Assembly: GCF_002904295.1 (NCBI RefSeq)
Contig: NZ_PPHG01000037.1
Coordinates: 1 to 64,000 of the forward strand
DNA length: 64,000 bases
Origin: Amycolatopsis sp. CA-128772
GTDB lineage: Bacteria > Actinomycetota > Actinomycetes > Mycobacteriales > Pseudonocardiaceae
Reading direction: 5' to 3'
Shown: one piece after another, positions 18,451-25,941 of the stretch
Layout: each line of letters opens with the position of its first letter
Position numbering within the stretch: position 1 is the stretch's first letter
Made by a program: the position numbers and the translations under genes
The notes under the pieces: model-generated
What the model saw: only the letters and a program-made list of their open reading frames with translations
Database searches by the model: none
What the model was told of the DNA's origin: nothing

Positions 18451-18885
18451 TCAGCCCTCCTTCTTCGGGGCGCCGCGGCCGGCCTCCCTTCGGGCGATCG
18501 CGTCGATCATGTCGCTGATGGTGTCCAGGCCGTCCGAAGACAGCGTCACCGCGCGCAACGCCAGGTCACGGACGCCCGCGTCGCGCAGCGCGCCCAGCAG
18601 GGCCAGCTCCTCCGCGATCTTCGTGCTCTGCTCGTCGTCGAAGAAGTATGCCGGGGGTACGCCGAAGAACTGCGCCAAAGCCTCGAGGTGGCGCTTGGTC
18701 GGGTTGTCGCGGCGGCCCGTGCGCAGCTGCCACAGGTACGTCGTCGAAAAGCTTTCGCCTGTGGCCTCGCGGCAGGCCTTGGCCACCTCTTCGTTGCTGT
18801 ACGGCTCCCGGTCGGGCCTGCGGACCACGTGGAACAGCCGGTCGATCTTGTCGGCCAGCGTCGAACTTCCGGGCTCCTTGACCAC
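18451..18885 (-). CDS. EspR-like XRE-family regulator
   Basis: 144-aa product with the EspR layout: ADKIDRLFHVVRRPDREPYSN, a helix-turn-helix around SFSTTYLWQLRTGRRDNPTKR, then ALAQFFGVPPAYFFDDEQ and a helical dimerisation tail. M. tuberculosis EspR is a nucleoid-associated regulator of secretion genes, but related proteins are abundant in actinomycetes, so a specific ESX role should not be assumed. A GGGAG box precedes the GTG start. It leads the ImmA/IrrE-MAB_1171c group and may be cleaved by that protease. Confidence 0.85.
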   Translation of the reverse strand: MVKEPGSSTLADKIDRLFHVVRRPDREPYSNEEVAKACREATGESFSTTYLWQLRTGRRDNPTKRHLEALAQFFGVPPAYFFDDEQSTKIAEELALLGALRDAGVRDLALRAVTLSSDGLDTISDMIDAIARREAGRGAPKKEG

Positions 18886-18940
18886 GATGCACTCCCTCAG
18901 CTACCAGGCATATTCATCCTAGCTGAAAGGCAACCCCCTT

Positions 18941-19801
18941 TTATCTACCCGAGTTCGGCCTCGGCCGCGGCTGGCAGCGGGGGCACGAAAACGACGAACG
19001 GTTCATGAACGGCTCCCGCCGGATCGCCGTGCCGCACCGGTGGCACGGCATGCTCTCCTGGCCGTACGCGTCCAACGACCGGTCGAAGTAGCCCGACTGC
19101 CCGTTGACGTTCACGTACAGCGCGTCGAACGACGTGCCGCCCGCGCCCAGCGCCGCGTTCATCACGTCCGACGCCGCCGACAGCAGCTCGCGGCCCTTCG
19201 CGAGGGTCAGCTTTCCGGTCGGCCGGGACCAGTGCAGGCGGGCGCGCCACAGCGCTTCGTCCGCGTAGATGTTGCCGATGCCCGACACGAGCGTCTGGTC
19301 GAGCAGCGCCCGTTTGACCTCCGTGCGCCGCGACCGCAGCGCGCGCACCGCCGCGTCGAGGTCGAACTCCGGGTCCATCGGGTCGCGCGCGATGTGCGCG
19401 ATCGTGTCCGGCAACAGCACTTCGTTGAGGTCGTCCAGCGCCAGGCCGCCGAACGTCCGCTGGTCGACGAAGCGCAGCTCCGGGCCGTCGTCGTCGAAGC
19501 GCAGCCGCACCCGCAGGTGCTTCTCGTCCGGCGCGCCCTCCGGCTGGACCAGCATCTGCCCGCTCATCCCCAGGTGGGCCAGCAGCGCCTCCTTGTCGGA
19601 CAGCTCCAGCCACAGGTACTTGCCCCGGCGCCGCGCCGCCTCGACGCGGGTGCCGGCGAGCCGCTGCGTGAAGTCCTCCGCGCCCAGGGCGTGCCGGCGG
19701 ATGGCGCGGGGGTGCAGGACCTCAGCCTCGCGGATGGTCCGCCCCGCGACGTGCGCCTGCAGGCCCAGGCGGACCACTTCGACCTCGGGTAGTTCGGGCA
19801 T
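18941..19801 (-). CDS. mutM: Formamidopyrimidine-DNA glycosylase
   Basis: 286-aa base-excision repair enzyme that removes 8-oxoguanine and formamidopyrimidines and nicks the DNA. The catalytic N-terminus PELPEVE after Met fixes the start. [11 protein letters not shown] carries the conserved lysine, [12 protein letters not shown] is the helix-two-turn-helix, and the zinc finger [18 protein letters not shown] with CPRC is complete at the C-terminus. In M. tuberculosis fpg directly follows rnc; here a lyase-like gene is inserted between them. Confidence 0.97.
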   Translation of the reverse strand: MPELPEVEVVRLGLQAHVAGRTIREAEVLHPRAIRRHALGAEDFTQRLAGTRVEAARRRGKYLWLELSDKEALLAHLGMSGQMLVQPEGAPDEKHLRVRLRFDDDGPELRFVDQRTFGGLALDDLNEVLLPDTIAHIARDPMDPEFDLDAAVRALRSRRTEVKRALLDQTLVSGIGNIYADEALWRARLHWSRPTGKLTLAKGRELLSAASDVMNAALGAGGTSFDALYVNVNGQSGYFDRSLDAYGQESMPCHRCGTAIRREPFMNRSSFSCPRCQPRPRPNSGR

Positions 19802-19845
19802 ACGGCCATTGTGCCCGGGGGGTACGACAGTTTCCGGAACGGCAC

Positions 19846-21201
19846 CTACGGCGCGGTGGGTCCGACGTCGGCCTTCGTCAGCGGAACCCGGGTCGTCCCC
19901 GACGCCAAGTACTCGTCCGCGCCGACGTCGAAAGCGCCCGAGCGGGCCTGCAGGTCGAAGTCCTTCCCCGCGTACGGGTACGACCCGGCCCCGGTGTCGA
20001 TCGCCGGGCTGCCCGGCGACAGGCGGTAGAGCCCGGCCGCGTCCTTGACCAGCTTGGGGTCGACGTTCCGCGACGGGATCCCCGCCGCGGCGCCGAAGGA
20101 AATGTTGCCCTCGTACTTCACGACCGATCCGCTCGGCAGCGTCACCAGCGTCCCCGAGGTGCCCTTGACGATGTTGTCCGCGACCACGCAGTCCTTCGGC
20201 TTGAAGTCGCCGCCGTCGCCGTCGATCACCGAAGAGCTGCCCAGCACCGTGTTGTACGCGACGGTCACCCGGTCGGGCCGGTCGTGCAGCTTGCTCGTCG
20301 GCCCGCTGTCGGCTTCGTCGCCGGAACCGAAGACGATCGCGCGGTCGCCGGAATTCGCCACGTAGTTGCCGACGATCTTGTGGTCGTTCCCGTGGAACCG
20401 GATGCCCGAGCCGAACAGGACGTTGCCCTCGACGGTGCTGCGGTTGCCGTGGCGCAGCACGATATAGCCCTTGCTGTCCCGGATCGTGTTGTAGCGCACC
20501 ACGTTGTCCGACGACTTGACGGAGATCGCTTCGCTGTCGCCGTCGGCCTTCTCGAACAGGTTGTTCTCGATCAGGGCGTTCGCGCTGTACGACTGGCGGT
20601 CGCTCAGCCCCAGCCGGATCGATTCGCCGCCGTTCGAGCCGCTGAACCGGTGGTTGTAGAAGTAGTTGTGGTGCACGTGGACGCGCTTCGCCATGGCGCC
20701 GGACGGCCCGAGGATCTGCAGGAACACGCCCTGGGTGGTGCGGTTCTGGAAGACGTTGCGGTCGACCACCGTGTCGTCGCCGCCGACCGTCACCCAGTTC
20801 CCGTCCGTGGTGAGCTGGAAGTCGTTGCGGGTCAGGCGGTTGTTCGCCGCGCCGGCCGGGACGCTCAGCGACGCGCCGTTGCGGAACTTGAACCCGCGCA
20901 GCACCACGTTGGCGACACCGCTCGCGAAGGCGAACGTCTTCGAGCCGGTGATGGTGGCCTGCCCGGTGTGTTCGGCGGCGATCGTCACGGGCGCCGAGCC
21001 GGTGCCGGACCGTCTGATCGACAGTGTCGAACTCGCCGCGTAACTGCCGTCGGCGAGGGCGATCGTGTCACCCGGATCGGCCTTGTCCATCGCGGACTGC
21101 AGCGCCGCGAGCGACGTGACGCGGATCGTCGCGGCCGACGCGGCCGGGCCGGGCACGACGACCAGCGCCGCGGCGATCAAGGGTACGAAGAACAGACGCA
21201 T
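19846..21201 (-). CDS. Secreted PL6-like polysaccharide lyase (chondroitinase B fold)
   Basis: 451-aa product with a Sec signal peptide ([20 protein letters not shown], cleavage near ASA-A). A right-handed beta-helix follows: [20 protein letters not shown] is the family entry motif, with repeated short strands and Asn ladders such as [22 protein letters not shown] and [19 protein letters not shown]. The ending [19 protein letters not shown] is also typical. Related enzymes cleave alginate or dermatan-type uronates by beta-elimination. Catalytic residues cannot be assigned firmly, and a non-enzymatic beta-helix protein is possible. It sits between rnc and mutM, out of functional context. Confidence 0.8.
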   Translation of the reverse strand: MRLFFVPLIAAALVVVPGPAASAATIRVTSLAALQSAMDKADPGDTIALADGSYAASSTLSIRRSGTGSAPVTIAAEHTGQATITGSKTFAFASGVANVVLRGFKFRNGASLSVPAGAANNRLTRNDFQLTTDGNWVTVGGDDTVVDRNVFQNRTTQGVFLQILGPSGAMAKRVHVHHNYFYNHRFSGSNGGESIRLGLSDRQSYSANALIENNLFEKADGDSEAISVKSSDNVVRYNTIRDSKGYIVLRHGNRSTVEGNVLFGSGIRFHGNDHKIVGNYVANSGDRAIVFGSGDEADSGPTSKLHDRPDRVTVAYNTVLGSSSVIDGDGGDFKPKDCVVADNIVKGTSGTLVTLPSGSVVKYEGNISFGAAAGIPSRNVDPKLVKDAAGLYRLSPGSPAIDTGAGSYPYAGKDFDLQARSGAFDVGADEYLASGTTRVPLTKADVGPTAP

Positions 21202-21291
21202 CCGCCCTACCTCTCCAGTGAGTACGAGCGCGGCGGATGATCACCAAGCTACGGAGGGGAGGGCGGCGCCGTCAACGGGGGTTCCCGCTGA

Positions 21292-22041
21292 TCAGGACTC
21301 CGGTTCGGCCTGCTTCTGCGCCTCGACTTCGGCCGACAGCGAACGCCAAGCCGTCTCGGCGGCCTTCTGTTCGGCTTCCTTCTTCGTCGACCCGGTGCCG
21401 TGGCCGAGGGGACGGCCGGCGACCAGCACGGTGGCCGTGAACTCCTTGCGGTGGTCCGGCCCGGTGTCCTCGACCCGGTACTCGGGCACGCCGAGACCGG
21501 CCGACGCGGTCAGCTCCTGCAGGCTCGTCTTCCAGTCGAGCCCGGCCCCGCGCAGCGGCGCTTCGGCGAGCAGGCCGTCGAAGAGGTGGTGCACGAGCTT
21601 GCGCGCGATCTCGATGCCGTGCTCGAGGTAGACGGCGCCGATCACCGCCTCCAGCCCGTCGGCGAGGATGCTCGCCTTGTCCCGGCCGCCGGTGAGCTCT
21701 TCGCCCTTGCCGAGCAGCAGGTGCGCCCCGAGACCGCCCTCGCCGAGCCCGCGCGCCACCCGCGCCAGTGCGTGCATGTTGACCACGCTGGCGCGGAGCT
21801 TCGCGAGCTGACCTTCGGGCAGGTCGGGGTGAGTGGTGTAGAGGTGATCGGTGACGACGAGGCCCAGCACGGCGTCACCGAGGAACTCCAGCCGCTCGTT
21901 CGGCGGCAGCCCCCCGTTTTCGTACGCGTACGAACGGTGGGTCAGCGAAAGCCGGAGCCGCTCGGGGTCGAGGGTGACCCCGAGCGCTTCGAGCAACGGC
22001 GCCGGATCGGCTGCGGGTCCCCCGGGCGTCTTGCCCCCCAT
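21292..22041 (-). CDS. rnc: Ribonuclease III
   Basis: 249-aa double-stranded-RNA endonuclease for rRNA and mRNA processing. The signature [21 protein letters not shown] carries the active-site Glu/Asp, and [17 protein letters not shown] carries the second acidic pair. The C-terminal double-stranded RNA-binding domain reads [21 protein letters not shown], ending [16 protein letters not shown]. It lies 13 bp downstream of rpmF in the DUF177-rpmF-rnc operon. Confidence 0.97.
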   Translation of the reverse strand: MGGKTPGGPAADPAPLLEALGVTLDPERLRLSLTHRSYAYENGGLPPNERLEFLGDAVLGLVVTDHLYTTHPDLPEGQLAKLRASVVNMHALARVARGLGEGGLGAHLLLGKGEELTGGRDKASILADGLEAVIGAVYLEHGIEIARKLVHHLFDGLLAEAPLRGAGLDWKTSLQELTASAGLGVPEYRVEDTGPDHRKEFTATVLVAGRPLGHGTGSTKKEAEQKAAETAWRSLSAEVEAQKQAEPES

Positions 22042-22054
22042 GTCGGCTACCCGA

Positions 22055-22237
22055 TCAGGCGGGCTCGACGACCTGGCGGCCGTTGTGCTGGCCGCACGAC
22101 GGGCACGCGATGTGCTGGAGCTTCGGCTGCTTGCAGGCGCGGTTGGAGCAGGGCACCAGCTGCACCGGAGCCGCCTTCCACTGGCTGCGGCGGGAGCGCG
22201 TGTTGGATCGCGACATCTTCCGCTTCGGGACGGCCAC
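22055..22237 (-). CDS. rpmF: 50S ribosomal protein L32
   Basis: 60-aa ribosomal protein with the invariant [20 protein letters not shown] start. Four cysteines (PCSNRACKQ and ACPSCGQH) make it the zinc-binding form. It is placed between the DUF177 gene and rnc, the common actinobacterial arrangement. Confidence 0.97.
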   Translation of the reverse strand: MAVPKRKMSRSNTRSRRSQWKAAPVQLVPCSNRACKQPKLQHIACPSCGQHNGRQVVEPA

Positions 22238-22309
22238 GAGTGAATCTCCTTATGACGGTCTGCTCGCGGTCGTGCGAGCGAACTTTCCTCCGGAACGAGC
22301 TGGCGCTCG

Positions 22310-22912
22310 TCAGGCTTGCTCAGCGGGGCCCGGCGCAGGCGTTTCGCCCGCGTTCTCGTCGAATCGCTCGACGAGTGCGGCCCACCGAGGGTCTATCTTC
22401 TCATGCCCGTGTCCGGGCTCGAGATCGGCCCACTTGACGCCGCACTCCGTGCAGAGGCCGGCGCAGTCCTCGGTGCACAGCGGAGCCAGCGGCAGGGCCA
22501 GCACGACGGCGTCGCGCACGATGGGTTCGAGGTCGATCCGGTCGTCGACCAGCCGGGGGATCTCGTCCTCGTCGGTGGTCTCCTCGGTCACCGAGCCGGG
22601 GTAGGCGAACAGCTCCTGGACCTCGACCTCGACCTCTTCGGTGAGCGGGTCGAGGCAGCGGGCGCAGGTGCCCTTGGCGGTGGCCCGCGCGGTGCCGCTG
22701 ACGAGCACGCCTTCGACGACGGACTCGAGGAGCAGGTCGAGTTCCAGCTCGGAGCCGGCTTCGATGGTGATGACGTCGGGGACGCCGAGCGGCGTCTCCA
22801 CCGGCACGCTGCGCCGGAGGGCGCGGCTGAGGCCGGCGTGACGGCCGAGCTCACGGGTGTCGATCACCCACGGGCTGCGGTCGTCGAGCTGGGGGGTCTT
22901 GTTCTCGGACAT
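22310..22912 (-). CDS. DUF177/YceD-family protein
   Basis: 200-aa product from [13 protein letters not shown]. It contains the DUF177 signatures [17 protein letters not shown] and [18 protein letters not shown], with CxxC-type cysteine pairs. Family members sit next to rpmF and are linked to 23S rRNA or ribosome accumulation. A GTG six codons upstream (22930) is an alternative start. Neither has a well-spaced Shine-Dalgarno box, so translation may be leaderless. It is the first gene of the DUF177-rpmF-rnc operon. The roughly 140 bp upstream are GC-rich without visible features. Confidence 0.88.
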   Translation of the reverse strand: MSENKTPQLDDRSPWVIDTRELGRHAGLSRALRRSVPVETPLGVPDVITIEAGSELELDLLLESVVEGVLVSGTARATAKGTCARCLDPLTEEVEVEVQELFAYPGSVTEETTDEDEIPRLVDDRIDLEPIVRDAVVLALPLAPLCTEDCAGLCTECGVKWADLEPGHGHEKIDPRWAALVERFDENAGETPAPGPAEQA

Positions 22913-23054
22913 CCCGTCCAGGGTACGCACTGGTCGCCACCGGTTTTGAGCTGGGCGGCACGGACGCGCCCGCGGCTCGGCGGCCGGGCCGCCGCCGGCG
23001 CTCCGGTCCCGGGTCAGAACGGGCGCGAGCCCGCCGGCCCGGCTGAGAAGATCG

Positions 23055-23783
23055 TCACACCTGGTAGTCGTAGAGCGTCGGCCGTCCGCCCGAGCTCGGC
23101 AGGTTCGCCGGCGACCTCAGGTGGTTGCGCCCCGAATCGACCGTCCGCAGCGTCGTCGCCAGCAGTTCCGAGAACTCCGCCAGCTTCCCGTCCACGTACG
23201 CGTCGCAGTCCGCCCGCTGGCGGTCCGCCTCCGCGTGGGCCTCGTCCACGATCCGGGCCGACTCCGCGTGCGCCGCCTGGACGACCTCCGTCTGGGCCAC
23301 CAACCGGGCCTGCTCCGCGCGGCCGTCCTCGATCGCGCGGTCGTAGGCGTCGCGACCCGCCTGGATCATGCGCTCGGACTCCGCGCGCGACCGGTCCGTG
23401 AGGTTCTGGTACTCCGCCTGGCCCGCCGCCACCGTGCGGTCGGCCTGGTCGTGCGCGTCCGCCAGCATCTGCTCCGCGCGGGCGCGGGCGTCGGCCAGGA
23501 TGCGCTCCGCCTCGTCGGTCGCCTCGGCGATCGTGCGCTCGGCCTCGGCGTTCGCGCCCGCCACCGTGTCGCCCGCTTCCTTGCGGGCGGCGTGGATGAG
23601 GTCGTCGCGCTTGTCGAGGACGTCCTGGGCGTCGTCGATCTCCGCCGGCAGGGCGTCGCGAACATCGTCGAGGAGTTCGAGCACGTCCCCCCGGGGCACC
23701 ACGCAGCTGGCCGTCATCGGGACGCCGCGCGCCTCCTCGACGATGGTCACGAGCTCGTCGAGCGCCTCGAAAACCCGGTACAC
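23055..23783 (-). CDS. sepIVA: SepIVA-like DivIVA-domain septum protein
   Basis: 242-aa coiled-coil protein. The N-terminus VYRVFEALDELVTIVEEARG and VPRGDVLELLDDVRDALP matches the M. tuberculosis Rv2927c/SepIVA start. Residues about 60-215 are an unbroken heptad-rich coiled coil full of Ala, Glu, Arg and Asp. SepIVA organises polar growth and septation in mycobacteria. The GTG at 23783 follows a GGAG box by 7 nt. Position near DUF177, rpmF and rnc agrees with the mycobacterial order Rv2925c-Rv2927c. Confidence 0.9.
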   Translation of the reverse strand: MYRVFEALDELVTIVEEARGVPMTASCVVPRGDVLELLDDVRDALPAEIDDAQDVLDKRDDLIHAARKEAGDTVAGANAEAERTIAEATDEAERILADARARAEQMLADAHDQADRTVAAGQAEYQNLTDRSRAESERMIQAGRDAYDRAIEDGRAEQARLVAQTEVVQAAHAESARIVDEAHAEADRQRADCDAYVDGKLAEFSELLATTLRTVDSGRNHLRSPANLPSSGGRPTLYDYQV

Positions 23784-23855
23784 GGCAACTCCAATCCCCT
23801 GTCGCTGTGCCCAGTCTGCCCGCATCGGGCGCCGAAGCGGTGAAGGCGCACGGCA

Positions 23856-23887
23856 CCGGGCGTGTCCTCCCGGCGGGACACGCCCGG
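23856..23887 (-). terminator. Hairpin terminator of the RNase Sa-like gene
   Basis: Perfect 12-bp arms CCGGGCGTGTCC (23856-23867) and GGACACGCCCGG (23876-23887) enclose an 8-nt loop. It lies 16 bp beyond the stop of the RNase gene read on the minus strand. Confidence 0.8.
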
Positions 23888-23902
23888 CGGCCGCCGCGAA
23901 GA

Positions 23903-24595
23903 TCAGGAAGCCGGGTCGATCCGCTTGAAGGTCGCGTACCGGTCGGGCGTGTAGGCCAGCTCGCCCGCCTTGCCGGAGATCACGCGGTCGTTCGTGCCGA
24001 CCGCGAACAGCTTGTAGTAGCCCGGCGCGCAGGCCGGCAGCACGCCTTCGCGGTTCTCGTACGTCGTGCCGGTGGCCGTGCCGCCGCGCACGTTGTCCAC
24101 GACCGTGCGAGCCGCCGAGGACAGCTGGGAGTAGCCGATCTTCGCCAGGCCCGACAGGTCGCCGCACGCGTGCGTCGTGCCGCCGCCGATGTCGATGACC
24201 TTGAAGGTCGCGTAGTGGTCGCCCGTGTAGAAGTACTCGCCGGCACTGCCGGTCACGATGCGGCGCGTGCCACGGGTGCTCGAGCCCGGGGTCGGCACCG
24301 TGTACTCGTGGTAGTAGCCCGACGCGCAGGCCGGGAGGACGCCTTCGCGGTTGTCGAAGACGACGCCGTCGTTCTTCGGGTACGGGAACGGGCCGCCCGT
24401 CCGGATCAGGTTGTACGTCGTCGTCGCTTCCGGCGGGAGCGCCGAAAGCGTCGTGTGCGAAAAGCCGGACAGATTGCCGCACGAATTCTGCGCGACGACG
24501 GCGGGGGAAACCGCCGAGGCGGTGGTGACCCCGGCGAACACCGTCGCCAAGAGCGCGAGCAAGACGGCAGCCAGGCGCGATCGGTAGTTGGTCAT
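23903..24595 (-). CDS. Secreted tandem RNase Sa-like protein: active domain plus degenerate domain
   Basis: 230-aa product with a signal peptide (residues 1-28, cut after ASA). Residues 38-136 closely match Streptomyces RNase Sa, a guanyl-specific extracellular ribonuclease. SALPPEAT, GPFPYPKNDGVVFDNREGVLP, GYYHEYTV, TRGTRR and YYTGDHYATF-like stretches are present. The guanine-binding Glu84, base Glu97, Arg108/Arg112 and acid His127 are all kept. Residues 143-228 are a second copy that keeps the NREGVLPAC loop (Glu183) but has Leu196 for the base, Arg219 for the His, and a deletion over the first arginine. No barstar-like inhibitor gene is adjacent. The gene interrupts the sepIVA-coaD neighbourhood. 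Confidence 0.88.
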   Translation of the reverse strand: MTNYRSRLAAVLLALLATVFAGVTTASAVSPAVVAQNSCGNLSGFSHTTLSALPPEATTTYNLIRTGGPFPYPKNDGVVFDNREGVLPACASGYYHEYTVPTPGSSTRGTRRIVTGSAGEYFYTGDHYATFKVIDIGGGTTHACGDLSGLAKIGYSQLSSAARTVVDNVRGGTATGTTYENREGVLPACAPGYYKLFAVGTNDRVISGKAGELAYTPDRYATFKRIDPAS

Positions 24596-24728
24596 TTTCG
24601 GACCGTAACTCGATCGGATGATCGTCAGGAGACGACGACGTGAACTCCGCCACCACCGGGCCGAAGTCCCGACGAACGGAGGGGTCCGAACGCCGGGAAC
24701 CGGACAGCCGGGGCTCCCTTGTGGAGGG

Positions 24729-25214
24729 TCAGGCCCCGAGCTTCGGGAACTTCTCCGAGAGGCGCTCGTAGACGATCGGCGGCACGAGGTGCTCGATGTC
24801 GCCGCCGAGCGCGGCGACCTCCTTGACCAGCGAGCTGGACACGAAGCCGTACGCCGGGTTGTTCGCCATCAGCAGCGTCTCGACGCCGGTGAGCTCGCGG
24901 TTCATCTGCGCCATCTGCAGCTCGTAGTCGAAGTCGCTGACCGAGCGCAGGCCCTTGGCGACCGCCGCGATGTCGTGGTCGCGGCAGTAGTCGACCAGCA
25001 GGCCCTCCCAGGAGTCGACCCGCACGTTGCCGAGCTTCGCGGTGATCTCGCGGAGCATGTCGAGCCGCTCGGGCACCTCGAACAGGCCCTTCTTCGACCG
25101 GTTCACCCCGACCGCGACGACGACCTCGTCGAACAGCCGGCTGGCCCGTTCGATGATGTCGAGGTGGCCGTTGGTGGCCGGATCGTAGGAACCGGGACAG
25201 ACCGCACGCCGCAT
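24729..25214 (-). CDS. coaD: Phosphopantetheine adenylyltransferase
   Basis: 161-aa nucleotidyltransferase making dephospho-CoA from 4'-phosphopantetheine and ATP. The (T/S)xGH motif lies in GSYDPATNGHLDIIERA, and the NRSKKGLF, AAVAKGLRSVSDFDYELQMA and ANNPAYGFVSSSLVKEVAALGG stretches are family-typical. It is 43 bp downstream of rsmD, the usual pair. Confidence 0.97.
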   Translation of the reverse strand: MRRAVCPGSYDPATNGHLDIIERASRLFDEVVVAVGVNRSKKGLFEVPERLDMLREITAKLGNVRVDSWEGLLVDYCRDHDIAAVAKGLRSVSDFDYELQMAQMNRELTGVETLLMANNPAYGFVSSSLVKEVAALGGDIEHLVPPIVYERLSEKFPKLGA

Positions 25215-25257
25215 GGCGCGGACGCTACCGTGCCGGACCCCGTTCCCGCCGCGTGGC

Positions 25258-25818
25258 TCACGCCACAGCCGCGTACTCCGCCCAGAAGACGGCCGTGTCG
25301 CCGTACTTCTTCGCGCGGGTCGGCTCGAAGCCCGGCGGCCAGTCCGGCTCGCCGTCGCGGGCGGCGCGCTCGATCACCACCAGGGCCGAGGGCCCCAGCC
25401 AGCCGCCCGCGGCCAGCGCCGCCAGGACGGCCCCGAGGGCCGCGGCGTCCACGGCGTACGGCGGGTCGGCCAGCACGAGGTCGAACGGGGCCGGCGCGGG
25501 CGCCGCGACCACCGCTTCCACCTGTCCGGCCCGGACCGTGCCGCCCAGGCCCAGCGCCGCGACGTTGGCCCGCAGGACCTCCACGGCCCGCCGGTCGGCC
25601 TCCACGAACAGCGCGTCCGCCGCGCCGCGGGAGAGCGCTTCGAGGCCGAGCGCGCCGGAGCCGGCGTAGAGGTCGAGGACGCGGGCGCCGTCCAGCTCAC
25701 CCGCCGTGCCGAGGGCGTTGAACAGGGCTTCCCGCACGCGTTCCGACGTCGGTCGGGTGCCCTTCGGCGGCACCTTCAGCCGCCGTCCGCCCGCCGTCCC
25801 GGCCACGATCCTGGTCAC
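25258..25818 (-). CDS. rsmD: 16S rRNA (guanine966-N2)-methyltransferase
   Basis: 186-aa SAM-dependent methyltransferase. RIVAGTAGGRRLKVPPKGTR and PTSERVREALFNAL are RsmD signatures. The SAM-binding loop is VLDLYAGSGALGLEALSRGA and the catalytic motif is LADPPYAV. I chose the GTG at 25818 because the product then begins with the conserved TRIVAG. The open frame upstream is a shadow of the divergent helicase-like gene. In M. tuberculosis the next gene upstream is pyruvate carboxylase; here an accessory segment begins. Confidence 0.95.
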   Translation of the reverse strand: MTRIVAGTAGGRRLKVPPKGTRPTSERVREALFNALGTAGELDGARVLDLYAGSGALGLEALSRGAADALFVEADRRAVEVLRANVAALGLGGTVRAGQVEAVVAAPAPAPFDLVLADPPYAVDAAALGAVLAALAAGGWLGPSALVVIERAARDGEPDWPPGFEPTRAKKYGDTAVFWAEYAAVA

Positions 25819-25941
25819 CCCCCGATTGTGGGGGACGACGCGCGGCGCGGATGACCGGGACACGGGTGTCCCCGCCTGGGCCACCGCGTAGAGTCGTTCT
25901 TCGCCCTCGGAGGCGATCCCAAAGCTGTCAAGGAGCCATGC

